Shown piece after piece: positions 49,119 through 59,714 of a stretch of DNA of 64,000 nucleotides. The position numbers and the translations under genes are program-made. The stretch's first letter is position 1. Each line of letters opens with the position of its first letter. The notes beneath the pieces are model-generated. The model was not told where the DNA came from and did no database searches. It saw nothing but the letters and a program-made list of their open reading frames with translations. The DNA is from Cliona cf. orientalis. Taxonomy: Eukaryota; Porifera; Demospongiae; Clionaida; Clionaidae. The stretch lies in contig OZ005704.1 in assembly GCA_963930775.1 (NCBI GenBank), forward strand, positions 5,208,001 through 5,272,000, in the 5' to 3' direction.

Positions 49119-49221
49119 GTATTGAAGCAAATTCCAACGGAATTCAATACCAAAGGCCTGCCCGCCTATTCCTGTACGTACGTACCCTAACAGCAGCACA
49201 GAACAGCTGAGAGCACCCGAG

Positions 49222-49464
49222 ATGGCTCGATCCCTGAGTCGGAGTAGCTACTCTTTCTTCCACGCGTGTCTCTGTCTATCCCTTCTCTCCGTTTCTCTCC
49301 GGGTGGCGAAAGCAGCTGGCAACATTGACGTACTAGAGCCAATCGTCAGAATATCGCCAGTCCGTGGAACGCTTGGTCGCGCTACACCTCCAGCCAATGC
49401 CAGTGGGGACTCGGTGGCTCTTCACCAGATCAAGGTGCCCAGTTCGTTTCGGACGAGGCGCTGA
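49222..49464 (+). CDS. Possible small secreted protein or first exon, 80 residues
   Basis: An ATG-started frame encodes a classic signal peptide: positively charged start (MARSLSRSSYSFFH), hydrophobic core (ACLCLSLLSVSLRVA) and a small-residue cleavage region (AKAAG). About 48 further residues with no recognised domain follow, then TGA. It may be complete, or the first exon of a longer gene: good splice-acceptor context (TTTTAATTGCACAG) occurs at 49651 and a donor-like AAGGTGCCC inside the frame. Not recognised as a known family. Confidence 0.35.
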   Translation: MARSLSRSSYSFFHACLCLSLLSVSLRVAKAAGNIDVLEPIVRISPVRGTLGRATPPANASGDSVALHQIKVPSSFRTRR

Positions 49465-49651
49465 ATAGTACAAGGTATCGTATCTCATAAGCTTGTCTTT
49501 ATAAAAATGCGGATGAAACTTTGTCACTTGTTCAAATCATTAAGGTACCATTAAATTGCGTGGGCGTGAGGTGGGGATATGACACCTAAACCACATCAAA
49601 GTCATTAGTGAGGTGCATGTTGTGTAACCACGCCCTTTTAATTGCACAGGT

Positions 49652-50208
49652 CTCAGGGGTGTGGCTGCTAAAGCCGGAAGTGTTCATTTAATATCCTCCA
49701 TGGACCGGAAGCCAAGCCGGAAGGGAGGGGCCAGGCCACGCCCAAAACAGCCCCACCCTGTTCCCCAAAGACCACCATTCTCAATCAAGTGCCTACTAAC
49801 CACCGGATGTCCACCGGAAGCCCACAATCAATCCCAATTAAAACACACAGCTTCCTCAAGGCCAAAACACACACAAACACTTGGAGGCCGTTCTGCCACA
49901 CCGCCCACACAAGAGCTCACCTCATTTCCTGTGTGGGCGGAGTAACAACACGTCATCGCAACCACATCCGCTTCAAACCATCGTCAGCTTCCGTCCAGCC
50001 GTACAGGCCCCTCGATCGCACCGCCGTACAGTGCCTCATTAACAGACATGGCCTCACCTTTGACCTCCTGCCACGCCCCCAAAGCCTCCTGGACGGGTTC
50101 AAAAGTCACCACCGCATCCGGGACACGCCCACCTATCGCCGCAGCCAAGTCCCCGGCCCCGATGTCCAAGCACTGGCCTGTGAAGCCACGCCCAATCGGA
50201 AGCAATAA
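49652..50208 (+). other. Possible coding exon(s), GC-richer, unrecognised
   Basis: After the acceptor at 49651 the sequence is GC-richer than its surroundings. It has open frames of 90-140 residues in two registers (for example RFKPSSASVQPYRPLDRTAV then LINRHGLTFDLLPRPQSLLD), ending TAA at 50206 overlapping an AATAAA at 50204-50209. Neither register resembles a known domain. It might be the 3' part of the 49222 gene. Low confidence. Confidence 0.25.
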
Positions 50209-50307
50209 AACCTGCATTAACGCACACGCACACACTCCACACAGTGCCAGGAACACGCCCACATGCTTAATTAGGCCTAATAGGCTTTTTTTTTTTTTTT
50301 TTTTTTT

Positions 50308-51428
50308 CAAGGCGACCTGAACACTAAGCAGAAAAAATTTTTTTTCCAAAAACCACCATATAATCGAGCTGGGTGCATAGTGGAACCATACAATGCAAGC
50401 AGGCAGCCTAAATTTCAATTTTATCAAAAAGTAGGTAAAGGTCGTCACGTTACTGTGCGCGCGTGGCCCCGCCCCTCACGTAGCGCGTGGGCGGAAACAT
50501 TGCAAACGCATGGCTTCCCTGTACAAACATATGGGGAAACTTCAAAGGGCCGTAACTTTGATTCTAAGGCGTGAATCAAAATTCCCCAAGGTCAAATCTC
50601 TAGTTTCAACCCATTCTGCGTGCCCATGTAAAAATTATCTCCCCAAGTACTCCCCAACCCCCCAAACATTAATTAATTATATAAATTCTTTTTTTTCACC
50701 ACATAGTTGAGCTGGATGCATAGTAGAGCCATACAATGCAAGCAGGCAGCCTGTACATCAATTTTGACCAAAGCGGGTAATGGTCGTCACGTTCATGTGC
50801 GCGCGTGGCCCCGCCCCTCACGTAGCGCGTGGGCGGAAAACATTGCAAACGCATGGCTTCCTATACAAACATATGGGGTAACTTCAAAGGGCCGTAACTT
50901 TAATTCTAAGGCGTGAATCAAAATTCCCCAAGGTCAAATCTCTAGTTTCGACCCATTCTGCGTGCCCATGTAAAAATTATCTCCCCAAGTGCTCCCCAAC
51001 CCCCCAAACATTAATTAATTATATAAATTCTTTTTTTTCAAGAAGCGGACCAACTAAGCAGAAAAAAATAGTCCATAAACTACCACATAGTTGAGCTGGA
51101 TGCACAATAGACCCATGCAATGTAAGTAGGCAGCCTAAACTTCAATTTTGACAAAAGTGGGTAAAGGTCGTCACGTTACTGTGCGCGCGTAGCCACGCCC
51201 CTCACGTAGCGCGTGGGAGGAAAACATTGCAAATGCATGGCTTCCTATACAAACGTATGGGGATACTTCAAAGGGCCGTAACTTTAATTCTAAGATATGA
51301 ATCAAAATTCCCCAAGGTCAAATCTCTAATTTCGACCCATTCTGCGTGCCCATGTAAAAATTATCTCCCCAGATGCTCCCAAACCCCCCGTGAATTAATT
51401 TATTTTGTTTTTTTCTACTTAGTTGGTA
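50308..51428 (-). mobile_element. Three A-type ACACTAAG-family units, minus orientation
   Basis: Units approximately 50308-50697, 50698-51040 and 51041-51428, read on the minus strand with the same blocks as the 35-39 kb cluster. The second lacks its CTTAGTGT terminus and joins the first through a poly-T/AATTAATTAT run. Preceded by a ~24-base poly-T. Confidence 0.8.
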
Positions 51429-52670
51429 ACAAGCTACCGTGCACACTAAGCAGAAAAAAAAATGTGGCACATAAGTATACATACCTGCATTGTATAGGTT
51501 CGCACAAATTAATATGCACTTAGGCTTACTTTATACCATGCAGATACATACACTGCAATACTTTATGTACATTTGGTATATATTGCTATGGCAATAACAT
51601 CTAATGTCACTAAAACCATCCTTTAGTAGAGCATCCATGGTCAAGTCATGTTCAAAACAGCTACCCTAGCCCACAGTAATTTAATCAGTGTACAGTGCCT
51701 GTACGATTTAGCATTGGTATACCATAGTAACAATACCAAGTACCTTAGATGATTTCCACCCACTCTAACTGCGCCTGCGGCGCAGTTACAGCTTGTTGGA
51801 AATCATCCAAGGAGCTACCATGCACACTAAGCAGAAAAAAGTGCTAGAAACATGCATGTATATAATATTCACACACTACAGTATAATAATATTATAGTCA
51901 TCCCGAGTATTACTGTAAAAAAATTGTCCAAAAGTCAACACAAAGTTGAGCTGGATGCCCATACAATCAGAAACAAGGCCGTCTATGCTCCTAATAGAGC
52001 CTAGAAAACTCAGAGTATATGATCAGTGTTGAGGTTCAGTACCAGTGGCCGCTGCAATACGTTACTTCCTACTAGTACTCAAGATCACCACAGCACACAC
52101 ACAAGCTAAGGCTAGGGGACTGAAGAGGTAATTCAGTACCTGTGGCCCCTGCAACACGTTACTTCGTACTAGTACTCAAGATCACCACAGCACACACACA
52201 AGGCTAGGAGAAAAGCACAAAACAATTTTAGATATGTAGGCTCAACTAGATGTACTTTCCCACACATCCACACATACATACATATTGTAAAACTATAGCT
52301 GTATTATCCCACCTACCTGTCAGCAAAATCGAGTTATATACTGTTGTGGCTGATCTTTCATCCATTCAGCAAGTCCCTGGATACAATACCAGCTCCTGTG
52401 CATGTACTGAACTAGCGATTTTCTAAATAACGCACACCGGGACTCAAAACATTGCAAACACATGGCTTCCCTATACAAACATATGGGTAAACTTTAAAGG
52501 GCCGTAACTTAAATTCTAAGGCGTGAATCAAAATTTTCTCATGTCAAATCTCATTTTTCGATCCATTCTGCGTGCCCATGTAAAAATTACATCCCCAAGT
52601 GTTCCCAGTTCCCCCACGAATTATTTTTCTTTTTTCTTTTCTACTTAGTGTGTAATTTCTACTTAGTGTT
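51429..52670 (-). mobile_element. Long (B-type) ACACTAAG-family unit, copy B4
   Basis: Opens on the plus strand with CAAGCTACCGTGCACACTAA and closes with two ACTTAGTGT termini (52635-52665). It contains the B-specific blocks in inverse order, including the palindrome at about 51757-51800. Confidence 0.8.
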
Positions 52671-53060
52671 TAACAAGGAGACCACACAACAAGCAGAAAA
52701 AAAATTGTCCAGAAACCACGAGCTGGATGCTTAGTAGAGCCATACAATGCAAGCAGGCAGCCTATACTCCAATTTTGGCCAAATTGGGTAAAGGTCGTCA
52801 AGTCTATGTGCGCGCGTAGCCCCGCCCCTCACGTAGCGCGTGGGCGGAAACATTGGCTTCCTATACAAACATATGGGGAAACTTCAAAGGGCCATAACTT
52901 TAATTGTAAGGTGTGAATCAAAATTTCCTGCCATCAAAATTCTAGTTTTGACCCATTCTGCGTGCCCATGTAAAAATTATCCCCCCAAGTGCTCCCAAAT
53001 CCCCCATGAATTAGATTATTTAATTATTTAAGTTTGCTTTTTTTTCTACTTGTTGTGTAA
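52671..53060 (-). mobile_element. A-type ACACTAAG-family unit at the right edge of cluster 3
   Basis: It begins CAAGGAGACCACACAACAAG and ends in TTTTCTACTTGTTGTG; the TTAGTG of the terminus has mutated to TTGTTG at both ends. The core blocks (TACGTGAGGGGCGGGG inverse, GGTAAAGGTCGTCA) are intact. Confidence 0.75.
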
Positions 53061-53118
53061 TGTGTAATAAGTCGTTGCGGTTAATAGTTAAGCAAGAATG
53101 CTTTGATCTTGCTTTGAT

Positions 53119-53391
53119 GTGGGCAATTACCGGCCTTTTCTTCAGGGGCCACTTCCGGTCGCTAATTACACGCGCATAATCATCCCTGGCCGATTCTGGA
53201 CACGCCCACCTTCGACCAAAAGCACTCGTATGGCCTCTTCGGCCACGCCCCTTCACGATTCGCTAATTGAATTAGCCATTCCTGACGCTCACGCCCACGC
53301 AATTAAATGGTACCTTAAAAAGATGACGGAGTTTCCAGATGCTCCTATCGCTGTATTAAAAAAGGACTCCATACCAAAGGAGATCAATTAA
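53119..53391 (+). other. Possible terminal exon, unrecognised protein C-terminus
   Basis: An open frame ends LIELAIPDAHAHAIKWYLKK and MTEFPDAPIAVLKKDSIPKE before TAA-TAA. Its composition looks like real protein, unlike neighbouring repeat frames, but no family is recognised. It lies just past repeat cluster 3, on the same strand as the 49222 and 49652 frames, so the cluster may occupy an intron or have split one gene. Confidence 0.25.
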
Positions 53392-53509
53392 TAACAACTC
53401 TCTTACAATCCCTTGGGAAAGAACTTCAGCATATCAATATTCTAATGCCCTGGGCCTGTGGAATGGGTTACCAGCAGCAGTGTAGGGCACTGTAAAGTGC
53501 TGGAAATAC

Positions 53510-53677
53510 ATAGGCGTAGGAAGATGAGTTTGTAAACGGGTGCTCTGGTACCTATATGTACAGTAAATCAATCTGAACATAAAAATACTTCAGAGCAAAG
53601 TATGACTTTTTGTGTGTTCCACTCAGAAATTTCATGGGTGCACCAGCACCCGGTGCACCCATGCTTCCTACGCCAGT
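53510..53677. mobile_element. 168-bp hAT-like MITE
   Basis: The inverted ends ATAGGCGTAGGAAG / CTTCCTACGCCAGT are flanked by GAAATAC at 53503-53509 and 53678-53684 (8 bp if one mismatch is allowed). Contains a GGGTGCACCAGCACCCGG-type palindrome near the right end. Confidence 0.6.
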
Positions 53678-53684
53678 GAAATAC

Positions 53685-54559
53685 CTGCAAGCGCGATTAG
53701 CAGGTGGTCAAGTTCTACCTGGCAGCCAAGTGGGTTTTCCTGGGGGCTGTCCTACAGTGGCCACTATAGGCAGGCTAATTTATACTAGATAGCTACTAGT
53801 GTAAACGCCAGGGGACCAGCTGGCTAGCTGGTATACATATTAGGCAGATGGCCGTCTTACCCTGGTTGCATTCCATAGTAAATGCATTGTGGCTGTTTGG
53901 GACCTATAGGATGTGGCTGTATTAAGGAGGTGACCACCTTACTCAGGTGACCACTAAGGCATCTACGACTGGGATGTGATCATAACTGGACATCTAGTAT
54001 ACGCAAGCGCAACCACTCTATGCATTTAGGTTATCCAAGTAGCTAGTTATTATACATGTATGTACTAGGCTATTAATTATTATGGATAACAAAGTATAAT
54101 ATGACATGAAAATTTAGTAGAAAAGTTGATCTTCCAAAAATTTCCCGAAACCAGTGTACTGAATTGGGAGGGGTTTGGGGACAGTCCAGGCATAAGACTC
54201 AGCTCAATATAATTTATTTTATCGCCCTCCCAAGACGATATAGATACACACACCATGGATAATTATTATTATGGGTGTGCTGATCATGATAAAAATATGT
54301 TGGCTCCAGGGAATTTAATTTTTTAATATCATAATACTATTATGCAAAGCTAGAGTCAGTTTCATGAGTGCATAGCACGTAACGTAGCTATTAAAATGGG
54401 ACACAGCCTACTATAAACTTTAAGGTTGACAGACGTATACGTACAATAGACATGCATGTATGGTGCTAGGTGCGTTCCATGGAACCCTAGGAACCACCCT
54501 ATATCTGCCACAGCTTAGGGTGGTGCCCAGGCACCCTAGGCACCACCCCTGGATCCGCC
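53685..54559. other. Intergenic, no gene recognised
   Basis: Unique-looking sequence. Short GGTGGTGCCCAGGCACC-type palindromic motif at about 54520-54548 may be a worn element end. No gene supported. Confidence 0.35.
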
Positions 54560-54651
54560 ACTGAAGCCGCACCTCGAATAGTAGCCGCACATGGAGCTCT
54601 GTGAAAGAAATAGTAGCTGCACTCCGGCAAGGCTAAAATTAATAGTAGCCG
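54560..54651. repeat. TAGCCGCAC repeat cluster
   Basis: (A/T)AGCCGCAC occurs four times with CTCCGGCAAGGCT between, as in the 10296-10609 element. It directly abuts the left border of duplication copy 2. Confidence 0.6.
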
Positions 54652-54838
54652 CACAGTGTAGTGAAACATGCATACGTAACTGTGACAGGCTATAGTATTA
54701 TAGGTAAACAACAAAACTACACAATATCATGCATAGGATGGGTGCACAGGTGCATGAATTGGGTGCAAATGAACCCACATGCACCCCACTGGCTACACCA
54801 CTGCAATGCAACTACATGCATAAACCAATAAGGTTATA

Positions 54839-56950
54839 CCGTAAAGTCTGGTTAATAAGTGCATGCGCTTATCACTCTCGGTGGTAAGGAAATATGCGCC
54901 TATTAGATGACGTGTGCTTATAATAGAGAGTGAAGTTTTGGCCCCGCCCACTGCCAGCAAGTTCGAGCGCTCAATGACAAAGCTAGCAAGTTATGAACAC
55001 AGCATTTCTTGGACTATTAAGCTCTAATAGTTCATGGGAGTATGATCGGAAGCCATCGCTGGAAGAAAACCGTGGAAAAAATAGCCGATTTCTTTGGCGC
55101 TCGTTTCGGTCAAGGCAGAGGTCAAGAGTCCGAACCCGTCTCAGTGGAACGTCGAAGTGTTGAGTATAGCCGATCTCATGCAGCTGGCTATCCGAAAATA
55201 GGTTGGTAAATTAGTTTTAGCCATGTAGAGCATGGAACACTCTTGATTGAACGATGACTATTACTGTCGTCTTTATTGGGCGCATGCGCTTATTAGACAG
55301 TACTTAATAACAGGAAGGAAGCATGCGCTATTAAAAATTACGCAGTGTCTACTGAGCCGGTACCGGAACTCGACTTGACTACCTTAAAGAGCCGGCATAG
55401 ACAAATGCGCATGCGCACTTGCGGCCTGCGCGAGATGAAAAGGGTTACGTCATTGGGTCCCACCCCCTTCACGCAGCGCATTGCAGTACATGTCACAAAT
55501 TGTACCCTGAACCACTCAGAGTATTATAAACAACACCACCAAATAAAGCACACCACATCATCAACAAAGGAAGTCAGAGCTAGAGAAGGTTGGATACCAT
55601 GTGTCTATCTGTTTTGCCATGGCTTGAGTGATACAACATGGATATTCACGCCAGGAGGGAGTTTCCAGAGCCTGTACGTGCACTCATCTTACTAAGGTTA
55701 GTGGGGGTAGTGGAGGTGCAGATAATTTCTACAGTAGCAGTGTCATCAGTTTTTGCAAATTGTATGCCTAGTTAAACAATTACATGAATCAATGATGGCA
55801 GTGTAATGTACTTGAATACATCCAAGTGTTGGGGTAATTTCGTATGCGGGGCAACTTTATATCCTCGTTATTTCTGCTACATAACGCGTGTAATCGCTGC
55901 GCTTCCAGGCATCCTATATAGCTACCAATAGCTACTAGGTATACCGCCGGCTTATTTCATAGATGCTCGCATTGTGGAACAGGGGATACAAGGATACGGA
56001 ATTGCCCCGCATACGAAATTACCCCTGTTTACCTACATGTACTTGAATACATCCAAGTACCATTGCTGACCACTTTAGGTATATACTCTTGAGTTGGGTT
56101 ATAATTGTACACATCTTCATGAATGTGTACGTGTATGTGTGCATACGTGTACCTTACATTTTGTTATTTTAGTATAATTGGCTATTCAGAATATTTGTCC
56201 TTAATAAACAGTTATGTTACTTTAATGCACCTTCCATAAACAATCACTGAAGTTTATATTATGAAATTCCTCTTCACGCAGGACATGTTTGGCAAAGAGT
56301 GAACATCAAAGTGACTATTTTCTATCCAAAACTGTTTTTACCTTATTTTGTGTATCTGTATGGATATTCTCGTTTCCGCTAACAATATATTTCCAGACTG
56401 GGATTTTTGACGATCATTGCTAGTCACAGTTACCTTTGCATGTGATGAGAGCAACTCATCAAGGTCATCACCCCATAGGTACCGTTCCTTTGAAATTTCT
56501 TGACACAGTGACATGCCAGTAATTATAACTACCTATCCAATCCAGCAATCAGTATAAATTTATTAAAGTATGGTAAGTTCCACGTTTAATAACAGTGTAC
56601 TAAATGTGTGCACAGGGAGAGCTGGATATTGGTGTGCAGGATGCACTGCAGAAACAACGTGTAGGCCAAGGGAAGAAGTCGTAACTTGGCGGTGGCAACA
56701 GCGCTAGTAGCCTCGTACCCGGCTTAACCCTTCTCGGATTGGCTGGCTAGTGGGCCATGGGCCAACGATGCGCTGCGCCACGTGAAGCGGGTGGGACCTA
56801 ATGACGTAACCGTTTAAACTTAGTCCGGTCAGGTTGCAAGTGCGCATGCGCATTTGTCTATGCCGGCTCTTTAAGGTAGTCAAATCGAGTTCCGGTACCG
56901 GCTCAGTAGACACTGCGTAAAAATTATGCGCTTATTAACCAAACTTTATG
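54839..56950. mobile_element. CCGTAAAG-ended element with TA target duplication, composite
   Basis: The left end CCGTAAAGTCTGGTTAATAA and the inverse of the right end (CCATAAAGTTTGGTTAATAA) are TIRs flanked by TA (54837-54838, 56951-56952). Copy 1 of the duplication has the unoccupied site at 43981-43990 (GGTTATAACA), which confirms the insertion and its limits. Removing the nested 55341-56917 element leaves about 530 bp, similar to the 430-bp relative at 7990-8419. Confidence 0.88.
55341..56917. mobile_element. 1.6-kb element with ~150-bp TIRs and 9-bp target duplication, nested
   Basis: The left end CGCAGTGTCTACTGAGCCGG and the inverse of the right end agree almost base for base for about 90 bp, then with more differences to about 150 bp. 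The 9-mer TAAAAATTA flanks it at 55332-55340 and 56918-56926. Long TIRs plus 9-bp duplication suggest Mutator type. The two MSTEPVPELDLTTLKSRHRQ frames are just the TIRs read inward. No transposase remains. Confidence 0.85.
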
Positions 56951-57205
56951 GTAACACAAGAAAACCAACATTCATAGTAAAGTATGATTACCACAAATCA
57001 AGGCATGAAAAATATAACATTAGCACAAACACACAAACAATACAAAACTATATTTATTTATTACTTATGCATGTAGCAACAGTCCAATTCATTACATTTC
57101 AGTTGATAATCTGGTGAATATTAATAACTAGCTGAGATTACCATTGCTCTAGCTACTATATAATATTATTATGTATGCATATCAATGCATGTGATTTAGC
57201 ATTGG

Positions 57206-58717
57206 CTACCCCTCCCAGGGTTGCCAGTAGCCTCCGTGATCATTCATGTACTTGCACACATCAGCAGATTTGGGTAGTTCTCGCTCAGAATGGAATCCAA
57301 GATCCTGCATGTGCCTTGGCTCCTTGGAATACTCATTATAATGAAGCAGAAGCTCTTGCAACTTCTGAGGCTCAGCTTCAGATAACTCATTGCGTTCCTC
57401 AGGATCATCTATGATGTTGTAGAGGCAGTATGGGCTGCAGTCAATATCGTTGGATACAGCTTCACAAGGATAGTTCAGTGGTGAATGCATGGCACGGTTG
57501 CAGTATGTCCCTTGAGCTCCAACAATCAGCTTGTAGTCGCCAACAATTATTGCACCCTTGTTATTGTAATTGTAGCCAAGAACAATCTCCTTATGAGGTG
57601 AAGTTGTGTTTTCTCCTGTAAGTATTGGCCATACGTCTACTCCATCGACTGGGAACTTGCCTGGTCCTGAATCACTTGGATCCACTCCTGCTAGATTGCA
57701 GAAGGTTGTGTACCAGTCTGCTATGTGGATGAATCCTTCAGTTTTCTTCCCTCGTATCTCGTCTGGTAGTAAGCCTCCATTAGCAAATGCCAAGGCTCTA
57801 ATCCCTCCTTCAAAGAAAGTTGCTTTAGCACCCTTCAGTGGGTAATTGCTTCCCTTGCAGGGAGCTGCCCCATTGTCAGACGATATGATCATTATGGTGT
57901 TGTCCCACATGTCGTAATGCTTCAGCAGCTCAACTATGTGCCCAGTTACATTGTCAACTACACTCACCATTGCTTGATAAGTACGACGGAAATCACATGT
58001 GGAATTCTTCGGGTAAATATTCAACCACTCCTCAGGTGCTTGAAATGGACTGTGTACATTTTGTGGAGCAAAATAAAGGAATATGGGTGTGTCATTTGAT
58101 TGACGACTGGCAAATATCCAACTGAGTTCATCACGATACAGGTATGAACTATATGTTCCATTGCGACCATTTGGAGCGTGATTCATCCACATGTCAGTGG
58201 CACAGCGACGAAACTGATTCATGTGGTCTCCAACTCCATTCAGAATTCCAAACGATGTGTCAAATCCCCTGTTTACCGGTAGAAATTTTTTCTCGACAAA
58301 ACCCTGGTGCCACTTTCCCACAATGTGTGTATCATAGCCAGCCAGTTTGAGTTTTGCTGGCAGCATCATCATATTGCTGTTTGTTCCCAGTGGCGTGTGT
58401 GGACGCATATTGAATTGATGCACATGATGAGGCCAACGACCGGTCAACAGAGAAGCTCTCGATGGAGAACACAACTTGAAGACATAGTGACGATCGAGGA
58501 TAAGACCAGTTCTTGCTAGCATATCAAAGTTCGGGGTCTTCACAGCAGGATTACGGAATCCAACATCAGAGTATCCCCAGTCATCGATAAAAACAAAGAC
58601 AATGTTGGGTTTAATGGTTTCATTTGAAGCATCAGCTGCTGTGGCACATAAGAAAACGGATGTAAGGTATGCTGCAATGAAATAAAAGTTAGCCATCCGG
58701 TATCCTGGACATCCCAT
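57206..58717 (-). CDS. Arylsulfatase B-like sulfatase, copy 2
   Basis: Paralogue of 44383-45888, single exon, 503 residues from the equivalent ATG (MGCPGYRMANFY), with a signal peptide two residues longer. All catalytic motifs are intact: DDWGYSD, CSPSRASLLTGR (formylglycine Cys about 83), GKWHQGF, NVHSPFQAP, SSDNGA, LKGAKATFFEGGIRA. By eye about 21 substitutions separate the mature proteins, mostly on non-catalytic positions (for example VFN/KLCSPS, KW/EW, SRAM/NRAM, WKG/WEG at the end), and neither copy has a frameshift, so both appear selected. A candidate AATAAA (minus strand) is at 57053-57058. Upstream is the same TACAG-flanked element. Confidence 0.93.
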   Translation of the reverse strand: MGCPGYRMANFYFIAAYLTSVFLCATAADASNETIKPNIVFVFIDDWGYSDVGFRNPAVKTPNFDMLARTGLILDRHYVFKLCSPSRASLLTGRWPHHVHQFNMRPHTPLGTNSNMMMLPAKLKLAGYDTHIVGKWHQGFVEKKFLPVNRGFDTSFGILNGVGDHMNQFRRCATDMWMNHAPNGRNGTYSSYLYRDELSWIFASRQSNDTPIFLYFAPQNVHSPFQAPEEWLNIYPKNSTCDFRRTYQAMVSVVDNVTGHIVELLKHYDMWDNTIMIISSDNGAAPCKGSNYPLKGAKATFFEGGIRALAFANGGLLPDEIRGKKTEGFIHIADWYTTFCNLAGVDPSDSGPGKFPVDGVDVWPILTGENTTSPHKEIVLGYNYNNKGAIIVGDYKLIVGAQGTYCNRAMHSPLNYPCEAVSNDIDCSPYCLYNIIDDPEERNELSEAEPQKLQELLLHYNEYSKEPRHMQDLGFHSERELPKSADVCKYMNDHGGYWQPWEG

Positions 58718-58844
58718 AGCTATGCCGTAAAACTTCAACCGCGATGATTGTCTGTAATAATTATAATAATTCATTGTTATAATAGCTGCTCTTCATACTG
58801 AGCTTAGCTATAATTTGCTCAATATGCTGCTATTCTAGCTACAG

Positions 58845-59215
58845 GTAGCGATTCCGGACGCCTAATTTTTCGGCTCAATGGTGCAAACTGGCAGCAATAG
58901 CAATTTAGAGCTATATGGTTAAGGTGTCGATAGCTTCCGCTCAGTGAGGCCTATTCAGCGATACGTGATTTTTGAAATAATATTATGTCCGAGTTTAATA
59001 CACACCGACTGTTGTCTTTTCCATACAAATTTCCATAGAGCTAAAAATTAAATCTGTAAGGCGTGTACTCAACCGATTCACTTTGTTTCAAGGCGTAAAT
59101 GAAAGAGAATTTCCTAAGCTATCTTATGATTTTTGCTTTTTTTGTCAATCCCTTCCGTTGCTAAGTTATAACTGCTTTTTAATATGTGCCTAGGTCGATT
59201 GTCCGGAATCGCTAC
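58845..59215. mobile_element. TACAG-flanked TIR element upstream of sulfatase copy 2
   Basis: Orthologous by duplication to 46011-46403: same GTAGCGATTCCGGA ends and TACAG at 58840-58844 and 59216-59220. Internal indels distinguish the copies (for example loss of a TTGTTG run here). Confidence 0.7.
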
Positions 59216-59714
59216 TACAGGTGTCATGAATAGTAAAATTTTATACCAATACAATAGTGCAACACAGCAATTACTCACTTGTCTCGCGATGTTCTATATA
59301 GAGTTTGACCGTGACTTAGGGTGGGCAACATAAGTCTCTAGCTATTAGTCTTGCGTGCCACACCGTGCCCGAATTCAAGGGAATGGGGGTGTGGAGCTTC
59401 CAATGGAGTGCAAGGTTCTGTCTGTTACTGCTGATCATCAATCATATCTAATTTCCAAGGCATGGCACCACACACCACACATTCTCACGCCCATACTGTA
59501 ATAGAATATCTCTGAAGTCGCGCTAGCCTAGCCACACCCTTCATTCTCATCGATCGTGCAGCATACTCATCCGGTACGTCCCCAGACCCCACCTGCATTC
59601 CATTGTTTACCACAAAATGACCTTAAACCTGTGTTATTACGAGTTCCAGCTGTGTACATTCGTTATGCCATTGGGGCCAAAAATTTTATCCGCTGTAGCG
59701 GATCCTACAGTTCT

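Larger units (their letters stand above)
54652..59541. repeat. Segmental duplication, copy 2
   Basis: Aligns with 43796-47069 as described there. Longer only because of the 2.1-kb insertion at 54839-56950. Both copies have the same orientation, about 12.8 kb apart measured between the sulfatase stop codons. Confidence 0.85.

Noticed and set aside
55345..56913. Two proteins starting MSTEPVPELDLTTLKSRHRQ on opposite strands
   Set aside because: They are the two inverted terminal repeats of one element read inward; the frames diverge after the TIR.
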